Shown: one piece after another, positions 7,402 to 17,684 of the stretch
Layout: each line of letters begins with the position of its first letter
How positions within the stretch are numbered: position 1 is the first letter of the stretch
Assembly: GCA_015277795.1 (NCBI GenBank)
Contig: CP063848.1
Span: forward strand, 992,001 to 1,056,000
Origin: Massilia sp. UMI-21
GTDB lineage: Bacteria > Pseudomonadota > Gammaproteobacteria > Burkholderiales > Burkholderiaceae_D
Reading direction: 5' to 3'
Length of the DNA: 64,000 nt
Notes under the pieces: generated by a model
Seen by the model: only the letters and a program-made list of their open reading frames with translations
Database searches by the model: none
What the model was told of the DNA's origin: nothing
Position numbers and translations under genes: made by a program

Positions 7402-9231
7402 ATGAAAAAACCTTCCGCCAAAATGAATCCCGCGCAGCCCGCCATCCTGTACACCATCGTTCCCAAGGACCTGGCCGGCCACCTTTTCAACGTCACGGTC
7501 ACGGTCGCGACCCCCGACCCGGACGGGCAGGTATTCGCACTGCCGGCATGGATCCCGGGCAGCTACATGATCCGCGAATTCGCCCGAAACATCGTGCGCA
7601 TCCGCGCCGAGAGCGGCGGGCAGGACGTGCTGCTGACGAAGCTGGACAAGCACTCCTGGCGCGCTGCGCGCGTGCCCGGCCCGCTGACCCTGCACTACGA
7701 GGTGTATGCCTGGGACCTGTCGGTGCGCGCCGCCCACCTCGACCAGACCCACGGCTTCTTCAACGGCACCAGCGTGTTCCTGCGCGTGGTGGGACAAGAA
7801 CCGCTTCCGCACCAGGTGGACATCCAGCGCCCGGGTGATGCGGCGGCAAAGGGCTGGCGCGTCGCTACCGCGATGAAGGAACTGGGCGCCAAGCGCTACG
7901 GCTTCGGCACCTACGTCGCCGGCGACTACGACGAGCTGATCGACCACCCGGTGGAGATGGGCGAGTTCGAGCTTGCCACCTTCAAGGCGCACGGCATCGC
8001 GCACGACATCGTCATCACCGGCCGCGTGCCGAACCTCGACATGGCGCGCCTGCAGGCCGACCTGAAGGCCATCTGCGAAACCCAGATCGCCTTCTTCGAG
8101 CCGCTGACGAAACGCGCGCCGATGGAACGCTACGTGTTCATGACCATGGCGGTCGGCGACGGCTACGGCGGACTCGAGCACCGCGCCTCGACCGCCCTGA
8201 TCTGCGCGCGCGCCGACTTGCCGAGCCTGGCCACGCCCAAGAGCGCCGAGCCGGGCGAGGGCTACCTGCGCTTCCTGGGCCTGTGCAGCCACGAGTACTT
8301 CCACACCTGGAACGTCAAGCGCATCAAGCCGGCGGCGTTCGCACCCTACGACCTGCAGGTGGAGAGCTACACGCCGCTGCTCTGGCTGTTCGAGGGCCTG
8401 ACCAGCTACTACGACGACCTGATGCTGGTGCGCGCCGGGATCATCGGCGAGCCGACCTATTTCAAGCTGCTTTCCAAGAGCATCGGCGGCGTCCTGCGCG
8501 GCAGCGGCCGCCTTAAACAGAGCGTGGCCGAGTCGAGTTTCGACGCCTGGAGCAAGTACTACCGCCAGGACGAGAATTCGCCGAATGCGATCATCAGCTA
8601 CTACACCAAGGGTTCGCTGATCGGCCTGGCCTTCGACCTGACCATCCGCGCCAAGACGGGCGGCGCCAGGTCGCTCGACGACGTGATGCTGGCGCTGTGG
8701 GAGCGCTTCGGGCGCGACTTCTACCAGGGCGTCGGCCGCGGCGTACTGGAAAGCGAAGTCGAGGCGATCTTCGACGAGGTGGCCGGCACCCGCCTGCGCA
8801 GCCAGTTCGAGCGCTGGGTGCGCGGTACCGAAGACCTGCCGCTGGCCAAGCTGTATGCGCCCTTCGGCATCAAGCTGGTGGACGAGCGCAAGGGCGGCAA
8901 GCCTTCGCTCGACGCCGGCATCGGCCGCGATCCGCTGGGCGCCAAGCTGACCCAGGTCCACGAAGGCGGCGCCGCGCACCGCGCCGGGCTGTCGGCCCAT
9001 GACGTCGTGATCGCGATCGACGGCCTGCGCGCCATCGGCAACCCGCCCAATGTCGAGACCCTGCTGCAGCGCTACCGGGTCGGCGACAAAGTCACCGTGC
9101 ACGCCTTCCGCCGCGACGAGTTGATGGCCTTCGAGGTGACGCTGCAGGGTGAGCGGGTGCCGTGCATCACGCTGTCGCAGGCGGTCGCCGGCAAGAAGTC
9201 GGCCGCCTTGACGCGCCCCAGCAGCGTTTAA
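7402..9231 (+). CDS. M61 family metallopeptidase with C-terminal PDZ domain
   Basis: A 609-residue protein of the glycyl aminopeptidase family. The zinc site is visible as HEYFH (297-301) within SHEYFHTWNVKRIKP, and a third ligand Glu near 331 in LFEGLTSYYDD. YTKGSLIGLAFDL is another family-conserved stretch. The last 100 residues form a PDZ domain (DPLGAKLTQVHEGGAAHRAG). M61 enzymes release N-terminal Gly or Ala from peptides. No signal peptide is evident from this start, so a cytoplasmic place is likely. It stands alone between mocA and the amidohydrolase. In related genomes I would expect it to follow dsbC directly, so iorAB-mocA may be an insertion here; that is inference. Confidence 0.92.
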   Translation: MKKPSAKMNPAQPAILYTIVPKDLAGHLFNVTVTVATPDPDGQVFALPAWIPGSYMIREFARNIVRIRAESGGQDVLLTKLDKHSWRAARVPGPLTLHYEVYAWDLSVRAAHLDQTHGFFNGTSVFLRVVGQEPLPHQVDIQRPGDAAAKGWRVATAMKELGAKRYGFGTYVAGDYDELIDHPVEMGEFELATFKAHGIAHDIVITGRVPNLDMARLQADLKAICETQIAFFEPLTKRAPMERYVFMTMAVGDGYGGLEHRASTALICARADLPSLATPKSAEPGEGYLRFLGLCSHEYFHTWNVKRIKPAAFAPYDLQVESYTPLLWLFEGLTSYYDDLMLVRAGIIGEPTYFKLLSKSIGGVLRGSGRLKQSVAESSFDAWSKYYRQDENSPNAIISYYTKGSLIGLAFDLTIRAKTGGARSLDDVMLALWERFGRDFYQGVGRGVLESEVEAIFDEVAGTRLRSQFERWVRGTEDLPLAKLYAPFGIKLVDERKGGKPSLDAGIGRDPLGAKLTQVHEGGAAHRAGLSAHDVVIAIDGLRAIGNPPNVETLLQRYRVGDKVTVHAFRRDELMAFEVTLQGERVPCITLSQAVAGKKSAALTRPSSV

Positions 9232-9264
9232 GGCTGTTCAAACCGTCCATGCACCGAGGTCTAC

Positions 9265-10572
9265 TTGAAATCTGCCCTGATCGCCGCCGTCCTGTCCTTC
9301 TTTGCCGCATCGGCGTCCGCCCAGCTTCCCGTCCCGCTGAAAACCGACGTCGGCACCCGTGTCGACGCCATGTACCCCTGGCTCGATACGGTCTACAAGG
9401 ACCTGCACGCCAACCCCGAAATCGCCTTCCAGGAAATGCGCACCGCGGGCAAGCTCGCGCTTGAAATGCGCAAGCTCGGCTTCGAGGTGACCGACAAGGT
9501 CGGCAAGACCGGCGTCGTGGCGGTGCTGAAGAACGGCGCCGGTCCCACGGTGCTGGTGCGTACCGAGATGGACGGCCTGCCGATGGAAGAAAAAACCGGC
9601 TTGCCCTACGCCAGCCGCGCCAGGGCGGTGAGCAACGGCGCCGAGAGCTTCGTCGCCCACAGCTGCGGCCACGACATCCACATGGCCGGCTGGCTCGGCA
9701 CGGCGCGCACCTTGGCCGAGATGAAGGCCAAGTGGAAGGGCACCCTGGTCTTCATCGCCCAGCCGGCAGAAGAGATCGTGTCCGGCGCCAAAGCGATGCT
9801 CGACGACGGCCTGTTCAAGCGTTTCCCCAAACCCGACTATGCCTTCGCCCTGCATTCCTGGCCGCTGGCCCATGGCACGGTCGGCTTCAATTCCGGCCCG
9901 GTCTCGTCGAACTCGGATGCGATCGAGATCGTGTTCAAGGGCCGCGGCGGCCACGGCTCGGCGCCGGACAAGTCGCTCGACCCGATCACCATCGCCGCCC
10001 GCTTCGTGGTGGACGTGCAGACCGTGGTGAGCCGCGAGAAGGATCCGAAGGAATTCGGCGTGGTGACCATCGGCGCGATCCAGGGTGGCACCGTGGGCAA
10101 CATCATCCCGGACAGCGTGCAGGTGCGCGGCACCATCCGCTCGTACAGCCCGGCGGTGCGCGCCAAGCTGCTCGAGGGCGTGCGGCGCGTCGCGAATGCC
10201 TCGGCCGCCATGGCGGGCGCCCCGGCGCCGGACGTGCAGTTGATCGGCGGCGGCGCCGCCATCGTCAACAGTGAAGCCCTGGTGGCGAAGACCGAAGCCG
10301 TGTTCAAGGACGCCTTCGGCGCCGCCAATGCCCAGCGCATGCCCGCCATGACGGCCAGCGAAGACTTCTCGCTGTTCGTCAACGAGGGCGTGCCCTCGAT
10401 GTTCTTCTTCACCGGCGTCTACGACCCCCAGGCCGTGCTCGATGCCGAGCGCGCCGGCGGCAAGCCGATCGCGTTCAATCATTCGCCGTTCTACGCGCCG
10501 GTGCCGGAACCGTCGATCAAGACGGCTGCGCAAGCGATGAGCCTGGCCGTACTGAATGTCATGGGCCGATAG
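9265..10572 (+). CDS. Secreted M20 family amidohydrolase/peptidase, TTG start
   Basis: A 435-residue metallohydrolase of the M20D (hippurate/indole-acetyl-amino-acid hydrolase) type. The start is TTG with GAGGT six bases upstream; the nearby ATG at 9249 is in another frame. A clear signal peptide (SALIAAVLSFFAASASAQ) indicates export. Metal-binding and family motifs are VRTEMDGLPMEEKTGLPYAS, HSCGHDIHMAGWLG (from about 132), QPAEEIVSGAKAM and GGRGGHGSAPDK. Family members cleave N-acyl amino acids or related amides. The substrate is unknown. Confidence 0.9.
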   Translation: MKSALIAAVLSFFAASASAQLPVPLKTDVGTRVDAMYPWLDTVYKDLHANPEIAFQEMRTAGKLALEMRKLGFEVTDKVGKTGVVAVLKNGAGPTVLVRTEMDGLPMEEKTGLPYASRARAVSNGAESFVAHSCGHDIHMAGWLGTARTLAEMKAKWKGTLVFIAQPAEEIVSGAKAMLDDGLFKRFPKPDYAFALHSWPLAHGTVGFNSGPVSSNSDAIEIVFKGRGGHGSAPDKSLDPITIAARFVVDVQTVVSREKDPKEFGVVTIGAIQGGTVGNIIPDSVQVRGTIRSYSPAVRAKLLEGVRRVANASAAMAGAPAPDVQLIGGGAAIVNSEALVAKTEAVFKDAFGAANAQRMPAMTASEDFSLFVNEGVPSMFFFTGVYDPQAVLDAERAGGKPIAFNHSPFYAPVPEPSIKTAAQAMSLAVLNVMGR

Positions 10573-10673
10573 CAGGCACGGGTGCCGACCTTGCCGGCGC
10601 CCATTTCTGGCCCGTCCTGAAAGTACTGCACTTGATCATAAAACAACAGCGATTTACCCAGTGTAAATATATA

Positions 10674-10702
10674 TTGCTTAAGGGGTAGGCTTTCCTTATA
10701 AC
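10674..10702 (+). promoter_or_regulatory. Sigma70-type promoter of the lipoprotein gene
   Basis: TTGCTT and TATAAC (10697-10702) are separated by 16-17 bases inside an AT-rich stretch that contrasts with the GC-rich surroundings. A second TATAAC at 10712-10717 sits slightly downstream. The start codon at 10757 follows after a short leader with AGGGAA as ribosome binding site. Confidence 0.6.
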
Positions 10703-10756
10703 TGTCGTTCCTATAACTAGTCCGGTGGAAAACCGGTATCCAAACAGGGAAACGAC

Positions 10757-11239
10757 ATGTTCAACTCACTCCTGCGCTCCAGCCTTTCGTTTGCCGTCCT
10801 GGCAATTGCCGCCAACTTGACCGGTTGCGCGTCCATTGTCAGCGGCACCAGTCAGATCGTCTCGGTAGAAACCCATCAGCCGAGCGGCAAGGTGGATGGC
10901 GCATCGTGCAAGCTGGAGAACGAAAAAGGCGTGTATTACGTGACGACGCCAGGCACCGTCACCGTGCGCCGTGCTTACGGCGACATGACCGTGCGATGCG
11001 AAAAGCCGGGCATGGAGGCTGGCATTGCTTCCATCAAGTCTTCGACCAAGGGCATGGCCTTCGGTAACGTTATTTTTGGCGGCGTGATCGGTGCGGGCGT
11101 GGACGTGGCCTCGGGCGCAGCCTACGATTACCCGAACCTGTTCCAGGTCATGATGGGACAGACGACGAACATCGGCCCAGCCGCCGCGCAGGCAGGTGGG
11201 CAAGCAGCCGCACCAGCCGCAGTGGGCGGATCGAACTGA
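10757..11239 (+). CDS. Small lipoprotein of unknown function (CASIVSGTSQ type)
   Basis: A 160-residue predicted lipoprotein. The signal sequence ends in the lipobox NLTGC, so the mature protein starts at Cys and is probably anchored to the outer membrane. The stretch GCASIVSGTSQIVSVET directly after it is shared by a broad group of uncharacterised proteobacterial lipoproteins. A Gly-rich hydrophobic patch (GNVIFGGVIGAGVDVASGAA) and an Ala/Gln-rich tail follow. An AT-rich promoter precedes it and a terminator follows, so it is a single-gene unit. No function can be assigned. Confidence 0.8.
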   Translation: MFNSLLRSSLSFAVLAIAANLTGCASIVSGTSQIVSVETHQPSGKVDGASCKLENEKGVYYVTTPGTVTVRRAYGDMTVRCEKPGMEAGIASIKSSTKGMAFGNVIFGGVIGAGVDVASGAAYDYPNLFQVMMGQTTNIGPAAAQAGGQAAAPAAVGGSN

Positions 11240-11280
11240 TCATGCCGGAATGCCGGGCACTGCCCGGCATCGGCTTGCGA

Positions 11281-11317
11281 GGAAAGGGCAGGTGCCGGTC
11301 ACCTGCCTTTTCCTTTT
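11281..11317 (+). terminator. Intrinsic terminator after the lipoprotein gene
   Basis: A long stem (11281-11294 with 11300-11313, one wobble position) closes a 5-base loop and runs into a T-rich tail. A second perfect 10-bp hairpin (ATGCCGGGCA/TGCCCGGCAT, 11250-11270) lies just upstream. Confidence 0.75.
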
Positions 11318-11345
11318 GTGGCGCGCGTCACGCCGGGGTGTCGTC

Positions 11346-11831
11346 TTATTGTGGTCCCGCCAGGCTACGCAGCTGGAAGCGGTAGTCGCGATCGAACAGG
11401 AAGGTTTCGGAGAAGCTCATCGCGCGGCTGTGCGCGGCAAGCAGTCCTTCGGGTCGCGGCAGCGGCCCGCTGCGCAGCGTCGAGGCCAGCGCTACCCGCG
11501 TGGCGTCCGGGTCGCGCGAGCGCTGCACCCGCACGTCGGTCAGCCGGCCATCCCGATCCACCGTGATGCTGAGCACGACGATCGCCGGCAGCATCGGCGG
11601 CAGGCGGCCGCTGAAGCTGCGCTCGGCATTGCGTGCGAGGATGTGGCGCGCCTCATCGGCCTTGTAGGCCTCGAGCGTGTGCGAGGGAGGCGGGGCGGGT
11701 GCAGGCGTTGGCGCGCGCCCGATGGCGACCGTGCTGCGTTCTTCGACGGGAACGGGCGGAGGGCTGGCGCATCCGCACAGCACCGCCAGCAGGATGGCGC
11801 ACGGCGTTTTACTGCGAAGAGAAATGTTCAT
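11346..11831 (-). CDS. Lipoprotein with TonB-C-terminal-like domain
   Basis: A 161-residue predicted lipoprotein (lipobox VLCGC, then a Pro-rich linker APTPAPAPPPS). The C-terminal half (MLPAIVVLSITVDRDGRL, then TDVRVQRSRDP) resembles the TonB C-terminal fold, in which a bacterial periplasmic domain contacts partner proteins. No transmembrane anchor or long periplasm-spanning segment is present, so it is not a canonical TonB. It converges with the upstream lipoprotein gene and lies downstream of trpC on the same strand, about 100 bases away. The function is unknown and the domain call is tentative. Confidence 0.65.
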   Translation of the reverse strand: MNISLRSKTPCAILLAVLCGCASPPPVPVEERSTVAIGRAPTPAPAPPPSHTLEAYKADEARHILARNAERSFSGRLPPMLPAIVVLSITVDRDGRLTDVRVQRSRDPDATRVALASTLRSGPLPRPEGLLAAHSRAMSFSETFLFDRDYRFQLRSLAGPQ

Positions 11832-11935
11832 GGTGGATGAGTGAGCGTCGCAGGTTGGCGCCTCATGGGCGCTTAGCTTCGACGCTACTGGTCATCCGGA
11901 GTTCCGCCGAGTTGCGTCGGCGCCCGAGCCCTGCT

Positions 11936-12736
11936 TCAGCCGAACAAGCTCTGCAATTCGACGCCCGGATCGGGCGCCCGCATGAAAGCTTCCCCGACCA
12001 GGAAGGCATGCACGTCCGCCGCGCGCATCCGCTGCACGTCGGCCGGGCCCATGATGCCCGACTCGGTCACCACCAGGCGCTCGGCCGGAATGCGCGGCAG
12101 CAGTCCGAGGGTGGTCTCGAGGGACACCTCGAAGCTGCGCAGGTTGCGGTTGTTGATGCCGACCAGCGGCGTCTCGAGCTTCAGGGCCGCGGTGAGTTCG
12201 TCGCCGTCGTGCACCTCGACCAGCACGTCCATGCCCAGCTCGTGGGCGCAGGCTTCCAGCTCCGCCATCAGGCCATGGTCCAGCGCCGACACGATCAACA
12301 GGATCGCATCCGCCCCCATGGCGCGCGCCTCGTACACCTGGTAGTGGTCGACGATGAAGTCCTTGCGGATCACCGGCAGCGCGCAGGCGGCGCGCGCCTG
12401 GCGCAGGTAGTCCACCGAACCCTGGAAGAACTGCGCGTCGGTCAGCACCGACAGGCAGGCCGCGCCGTGTGCGGCATAGCTCTGCGCGATCGCCGCCGGC
12501 TGGAAGTCCGGCCGCAACACGCCCTTCGACGGCGAAGCCTTCTTCACTTCCGCGATGACGCCGGCACGGCCTGCTGCGATCTTGCTGCGCAGGCTGTTCT
12601 CGAAACCGCGGATGGCGCGGCGCGCTTCCAGGTCGCTCTCGACCTCGCGGCGCAGGCTGGCCAGGTCGCGCTGCCGCTTGGCGGCGGCAACTTCGTCGGC
12701 CTTCACGGCCAGGATCTTGTTCAGGATATCGGACAT
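11936..12736 (-). CDS. trpC: Indole-3-glycerol phosphate synthase
   Basis: A 266-residue TIM-barrel enzyme that converts CdRP to indole-3-glycerol phosphate in tryptophan synthesis. Conserved stretches include [42 protein letters not shown] and [14 protein letters not shown]. It starts 38 bases after the trpD stop and is the last gene of the local trp cluster. It is a stand-alone enzyme, not fused to TrpF. Confidence 0.97.
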   Translation of the reverse strand: MSDILNKILAVKADEVAAAKRQRDLASLRREVESDLEARRAIRGFENSLRSKIAAGRAGVIAEVKKASPSKGVLRPDFQPAAIAQSYAAHGAACLSVLTDAQFFQGSVDYLRQARAACALPVIRKDFIVDHYQVYEARAMGADAILLIVSALDHGLMAELEACAHELGMDVLVEVHDGDELTAALKLETPLVGINNRNLRSFEVSLETTLGLLPRIPAERLVVTESGIMGPADVQRMRAADVHAFLVGEAFMRAPDPGVELQSLFG

Positions 12737-12774
12737 AACAATGATGAGTGCGTGGACAGGGCGGGTTCCGTGAT

Positions 12775-13812
12775 TCAGGCGTTGCCGCCGAGCTGGCGCG
12801 TGACGGCCACGAATTGCTCCAGTTTGGCCACGGCCGCGCCGGAGGCGATCGTGGCGCGCGCCTTTGCCAGGCCTGCCTCGATCGAGGGCGTGACCCCGGC
12901 CGCATAGAGCGCGGTGCCGGCATTCAGTGCCACGATATCGGTCGCCGGACCAGGCTCGCCGCGCAGCGCTTCCAGCACGCGCTGCTTCGATTCCTCGGCA
13001 TTGGCCACCTTCAGGTTGCGGCTCGCGATCATCGACATGCCGAAGTCTTCCGGATGGATCTCGTACTCGCGGATCTCGCCGTTCACGAGTTCACCGACCA
13101 GGGTGCCGGCGCCGAGCGAGACTTCGTCCATGTTGTCGCGGCCCCAGACCACCATCGCATGCTGGGCGCCGAGGCGTTGCAGCACGCGCACCTGGATGCC
13201 GACCAGGTCGGGGTGGAACACGCCCATCAGGATGTTCGGTGCGCCGGCCGGGTTGGTGAGCGGGCCGAGGATGTTGAAGATGCTGCGTACGCCCAGCTCG
13301 CGGCGCACCGGCGCCACGTGCTTCATGGCGGCGTGGTGGTTCGGGGCGAACATGAAGCCGATGCCGGTCTGCGCGATCGACTGGGCGATCTGTTCGGGTT
13401 TCAGGTCGATCTGGGCGCCGAGCGACTCGATCAGGTCGGCGCTGCCCGAGGACGAGGACACGCTGCGGCCACCGTGCTTGGCCACGCGCGCGCCGGCGGC
13501 GGCGGCCACGAACATGGCCGCGCTCGAGATATTGAAGGTGTGGGCGCCGTCGCCGCCGGTGCCGACGATGTCGAGCAGGCCGGTGGTGTCGGCCATCGGC
13601 ACCTTGGTCGAGAACTCGCGCATCACCTGGGCGGCGGCGGTGATCTCGCCGATGGTTTCCTTCTTCACGCGCAGGCCCATGGTCAGCGCCGCGACCATGG
13701 TCGGCGACATCTCGCCCGACATGATCTGGCGGAACAGGTGCAGCATTTCGTCGTGGAAGATCTCGCGGTGTTCGATGCAGCGCAGCAGGGCTTCTTGTGG
13801 GGTGATCGGCAT
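12775..13812 (-). CDS. trpD: Anthranilate phosphoribosyltransferase
   Basis: A 345-residue enzyme that joins anthranilate to PRPP. The PRPP-binding glycine loop ([15 protein letters not shown]) and [15 protein letters not shown] are diagnostic, as are the N-terminal [19 protein letters not shown] and the later [20 protein letters not shown]. The start at 13812 ([10 protein letters not shown]) matches the usual N-terminus; the frame stays open far upstream without coding character. It lies 80 bases downstream of trpG. Confidence 0.97.
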   Translation of the reverse strand: MPITPQEALLRCIEHREIFHDEMLHLFRQIMSGEMSPTMVAALTMGLRVKKETIGEITAAAQVMREFSTKVPMADTTGLLDIVGTGGDGAHTFNISSAAMFVAAAAGARVAKHGGRSVSSSSGSADLIESLGAQIDLKPEQIAQSIAQTGIGFMFAPNHHAAMKHVAPVRRELGVRSIFNILGPLTNPAGAPNILMGVFHPDLVGIQVRVLQRLGAQHAMVVWGRDNMDEVSLGAGTLVGELVNGEIREYEIHPEDFGMSMIASRNLKVANAEESKQRVLEALRGEPGPATDIVALNAGTALYAAGVTPSIEAGLAKARATIASGAAVAKLEQFVAVTRQLGGNA

Positions 13813-13892
13813 GGCGGGTCTTTCAGCTAGGCGTAATGGTGGCGTGATGCTTGGGCGCAAGGCCGCTGGTGCGGCGCCTGCACGGGGGCGGA

Positions 13893-14456
<564 letters not shown>

Positions 14457-14457
14457 G

Positions 14458-15954
14458 TCAGAACTCCCCATCCAGGCCGTCCTGCACCTGTTCGGCAGCG
14501 CGCAGCACGGCGCGTGCCTTGTTTTCCGTTTCCTGCCATTCCATCTCGGGGATGGAGTCGGCCACGATGCCGGCTGCCGCCTGCACGTACAGGTTGCCGT
14601 CCTTGATCACGCCGGTGCGGATCGCGATCGCCACGTCCATCTCGCCGCCAAAGGAAAGGTAGCCGCAGGCGCCGCCGTAGATGCCGCGCTTCACCGGTTC
14701 CAGCTCATCGATGACTTCCATGGCGCGCACCTTCGGCGCGCCGGTGAGGGTGCCGGCCGGGAAGGTGGCGCGCAGCACGTCGAGATTCGACATGCCGTCT
14801 TTCAGGCGGCCTTCGACGTTCGAGACGATGTGCTGCACGTGTGAGTATTTTTCGATGACCATGCGGTCGGTGACTTGCACGCTGCCGGTTTCGGCGATGC
14901 GGCCGATGTCGTTGCGGGCCAGGTCGATCAGCATCACGTGCTCGGCGACTTCCTTCGGGTCGGCCAGCAGTTCGGCGGCCAGCTCGAGGTCGCGTTCCGG
15001 CGTGGCGCCGCGCGGGCGGGTGCCGGCGATCGGACGCAAGGTGACCTTCTTGCCGCCCTCGGGGAGCGCTTCGTTGCGCACCAGGATTTCCGGCGAGGAG
15101 CCGACGATCTGCATGTCGCCGAAGTTGTAGTAGTACATGTAGGGCGACGGATTCAGCGAACGCAGCGAGCGGTACAGCGACAGCGGCGAATCCACGTAGG
15201 GCTTGCGGATGCGCTGGCCGATCTGCACCTGCATCAGGTCGCCCGCCATCACGTATTCGTGGGCCCTGGCCACCGCCTTTAAATAATCTTCCTTGCTGAA
15301 GTCGCGCACCGCTTCGGTGCGCACCGAGCTCGAGGTGACCGGCGCATCGACGCTCCGGCGCAGCATCACCCGCAGGTCCTTCAGGCGCTGGCGCGCACGG
15401 CCGAAGGCTTCCGGGTGCGCCGGGTCGGCATAGACGATCAGGTACAGCTTGCCCGACAGGTTGTCGATCACCGCCAGTTCTTCGGTCAGCATCAGCTGGA
15501 TGTCCGGCAGGCCCAGTTCGTCCGGCGGACAGCTGTTGGCCAGCTTGTGCTCGATGTGGCGCACCGTGTCGTAGCCGAAGTAGCCGGCCAGGCCGCCGCA
15601 GAAGCGCGGCATACCCGGGCGCAGGGCCACCTTGAAACGCGACTGGTACTGTTCGATGAATTCGAGCGGATTGCCCTCGAAGGTCTCGATGACCTCGCCG
15701 TTCTTGACGACGTCGAGGCGATTGCCGCTGCTGCGGATCAGCGTCGAGGCGGGCAGGCCGATGAAGGAATAGCGGCCGAAGCGCTCGCCGCCGACCACCG
15801 ACTCCAGCAGGAAGGTGTTCTTGCCGGCCTGCTGCGACTGGGCCAGCTTGAGGTAGAGCGTGAGCGGGGTTTCGAGGTCGGCGAAGGCTTCCGCGATCAA
15901 GGGAATGCGGTTATAGCCCTGGTTGGCCAGCGATTTGAATTCGAGTTCGGTCAT
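14458..15954 (-). CDS. trpE: Anthranilate synthase component I
   Basis: A 498-residue chorismate-using enzyme, first committed step of tryptophan synthesis. The feedback-inhibition element LLESV is present near the N-terminus ([19 protein letters not shown]). Catalytic motifs include [45 protein letters not shown] sequence and [20 protein letters not shown]. The start at 15954 ([14 protein letters not shown]) has GGAGAA upstream; earlier in-frame ATGs lack a ribosome binding site. The gene is preceded by the trpL attenuator. Confidence 0.97.
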   Translation of the reverse strand: MTELEFKSLANQGYNRIPLIAEAFADLETPLTLYLKLAQSQQAGKNTFLLESVVGGERFGRYSFIGLPASTLIRSSGNRLDVVKNGEVIETFEGNPLEFIEQYQSRFKVALRPGMPRFCGGLAGYFGYDTVRHIEHKLANSCPPDELGLPDIQLMLTEELAVIDNLSGKLYLIVYADPAHPEAFGRARQRLKDLRVMLRRSVDAPVTSSSVRTEAVRDFSKEDYLKAVARAHEYVMAGDLMQVQIGQRIRKPYVDSPLSLYRSLRSLNPSPYMYYYNFGDMQIVGSSPEILVRNEALPEGGKKVTLRPIAGTRPRGATPERDLELAAELLADPKEVAEHVMLIDLARNDIGRIAETGSVQVTDRMVIEKYSHVQHIVSNVEGRLKDGMSNLDVLRATFPAGTLTGAPKVRAMEVIDELEPVKRGIYGGACGYLSFGGEMDVAIAIRTGVIKDGNLYVQAAAGIVADSIPEMEWQETENKARAVLRAAEQVQDGLDGEF

Positions 15955-16003
15955 GCTTTTCTCCGGACCGCCCGGGGGAGGGAAGGGCGGTGGTTCACAC
16001 TTC

Positions 16004-16045
16004 AAAAAACCTGCCGGGGATGGGCGACAACGCGCGCCCCGGCAG
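16004..16045 (-). terminator. trp operon attenuator (intrinsic terminator)
   Basis: On the minus strand a perfect 9-bp GC-rich stem CTGCCGGGG/CCCCGGCAG (16037-16045 with 16011-16019) is followed by GTTTTTTG. It lies 13 bases after the trpL stop and 50 bases before trpE, the standard position for a Trp attenuator. A possible competing pairing is GGCGAC inside the Trp-codon region (16082-16087) with GTCGCC in the terminator loop (16023-16028). Confidence 0.85.
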
Positions 16046-16058
16046 CAATCGATACGGC

Positions 16059-16145
16059 TTAGTCAGCCCAGGATTGCCAGCGTCGCCACAGCCAGGCCTC
16101 GAGGGCGCCGGTCTGGTTGACAGTGTGGTTTTTGGTGAAAAACAT
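16059..16145 (-). CDS. trpL: trp operon leader peptide
   Basis: A 28-codon reading frame that ends [12 protein letters not shown]: four Trp codons within nine residues (W18, W20, W23, W26), in the position and pattern of a transcription-attenuation leader. It is followed directly by a strong terminator and then trpE. Low charged tRNA-Trp would stall the ribosome on these codons and favour read-through. The upstream ribosome binding site is weak (an AT-rich stretch with no clear SD), so the initiation level is uncertain. It lies 11 bases downstream of the gph stop on the same strand. Confidence 0.85.
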   Translation of the reverse strand: MFFTKNHTVNQTGALEAWLWRRWQSWAD

Positions 16146-16156
16146 GTATAGATGAC

Positions 16157-16855
16157 TTATTTTAAGGTGTGGTTATGCGCAGTTATGAGCACGGCTGCTT
16201 CCAGCAGCGAACTCACTATACCATCAGAATTAATTTCTTGTATAGGCCGTCCGTGGTTATAACCATATGGCACGGTGAGCACAAAGCAGCCTGCGGCGCG
16301 CGCCGCTTCGGCGTCGTTGGATGAGTCGCCGATGGCCACCACTTGCGAGGGCGGCAGGTCCAGCGCGGCGCAGGCGCCCAGCATCGGCATCGGGTCCGGT
16401 TTCTTTCGCGCGAACGAATCGCCGCCGAACACGCGCTCGAAATAGGGTGCCAGGCCTTTCTGGTCCAGCAGGGGCAAGGTGAACGCAACGGGCTTGTTGG
16501 TGACGCACACCAGGCGCAGGCCCTGGTCGCGCATGGCCTGCAAGCCTTCGAGCACACCGTCGAACAGCGTGCTGCGCTCGCCGTTGACGGCGAGGTAGTG
16601 GCGCTGGTAGCCGGCCAGCGCCTCGTCGAATGCCGCGTCCACGCGCGCCGCGTCCCAGTCGAGCAGCAGGGCGTCGCGCACCAGTTTTTCTGAGCCCTTG
16701 CCGACCAGCGGCTTGATGATGTCCTGCGTGATGGGCGCCAGCCCGAAGTCGGCGCGCATGCCGTTCAGGGCCGCCTCGAAGTCGGGCACCGTGTCGAGCA
16801 TGGTGCCGTCCAGGTCGATGAGGGCGGCCCGGATGCCTGCTGCGCCGGCCCGCAT
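16157..16855 (-). CDS. gph: Phosphoglycolate phosphatase (HAD superfamily)
   Basis: A 232-residue HAD hydrolase. Motif I is DLDGTMLDT (D14 nucleophile, D16 acid/base), motif II the T of VTNKPVAF, motif III the Lys in FARKKPDP, motif IV GDSSNDAEAARAAG. The family removes phosphate from 2-phosphoglycolate formed during DNA 3'-end repair or photorespiration-like chemistry. Its start codon overlaps the rpe stop (TAATG), which implies coupled translation. The rpe-gph-trp order is a common betaproteobacterial arrangement and supports the name over other HAD phosphatases. Confidence 0.9.
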   Translation of the reverse strand: MRAGAAGIRAALIDLDGTMLDTVPDFEAALNGMRADFGLAPITQDIIKPLVGKGSEKLVRDALLLDWDAARVDAAFDEALAGYQRHYLAVNGERSTLFDGVLEGLQAMRDQGLRLVCVTNKPVAFTLPLLDQKGLAPYFERVFGGDSFARKKPDPMPMLGACAALDLPPSQVVAIGDSSNDAEAARAAGCFVLTVPYGYNHGRPIQEINSDGIVSSLLEAAVLITAHNHTLK

Positions 16856-17526
16856 TACTTGCCTACTTTCGCCAGTTCGCCGCGCATCGCGTCGATCACG
16901 GACTTGTAGTCGGGCTTGCCGAAGATGGCCGAACCGGCCACGAAGGTGTCGGCGCCGGCGGCGGCCGCCTCGGCGATGTTGTCGGCCTTGATGCCGCCGT
17001 CGACCTCGAGCATGATGTCGCGGCCCGATTCGTCGATCATGCGGCGCGCCTGCGCGATCTTCTTCAGCGATTGCGGAATGAAGGACTGGCCGCCGAAGCC
17101 CGGATTCACCGACATGATCAGGATCATGTCGATCTTGTCCATCACGTGCTCGAGGTAATGCAGCGGGGTGTGCGGGTTGAACACCAGGCCGGCCTTGCAG
17201 CCGTTATCGCGAATCAGCTGCAGGGTGCGGTCGATGTGTTCCGAGGCTTCCGGGTGGAAGGTGATGATATTGGCGCCGGCCTTGGCGAAGTCCGGGATGA
17301 TGCGGTCGACCGGCTTGACCATCAGGTGCACGTCGATCGGCACCTGCACGTGCGGGCGGATCGCCTGGCACACCAGCGGGCCGATGGTCAGGTTGGGGAC
17401 GTAGTGGTTGTCCATCACGTCGAAGTGGATGATGTCGGCGCCGGCGGCGACGACATTGCGCACTTCCTCGCCCAGGCGGGCGAAATCGGCGGACAGGATG
17501 CTGGGAGCGATGCGGTAGGTGGTCAT
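16855..17526 (-). CDS. rpe: Ribulose-phosphate 3-epimerase
   Basis: A 223-residue TIM-barrel enzyme that interconverts ribulose-5-P and xylulose-5-P. Conserved parts are [61 protein letters not shown] and LEVDGGI. The metal-binding His and Asp residues are all in place. The start at 17526 (MTTYRIAPS) is the family N-terminus; the frame stays open upstream but without similarity. It heads the minus-strand unit rpe-gph-trpL-trpEG. Confidence 0.97.
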   Translation of the reverse strand: MTTYRIAPSILSADFARLGEEVRNVVAAGADIIHFDVMDNHYVPNLTIGPLVCQAIRPHVQVPIDVHLMVKPVDRIIPDFAKAGANIITFHPEASEHIDRTLQLIRDNGCKAGLVFNPHTPLHYLEHVMDKIDMILIMSVNPGFGGQSFIPQSLKKIAQARRMIDESGRDIMLEVDGGIKADNIAEAAAAGADTFVAGSAIFGKPDYKSVIDAMRGELAKVGK

Positions 17527-17684
17527 GGGCGATCGTGCAGGTAACAAGGAATCCGCTATTTTACGCTGATGAAGCGCATGCCCGCTGCGCCGGCGGCGCC
17601 TTCGAAGGGCGCCGCGCGGTATGATTGTCGTTTGCGCCACACGCAGCGCTCCAGCCAATATTGACGATCACGCAAGGAATCCCC

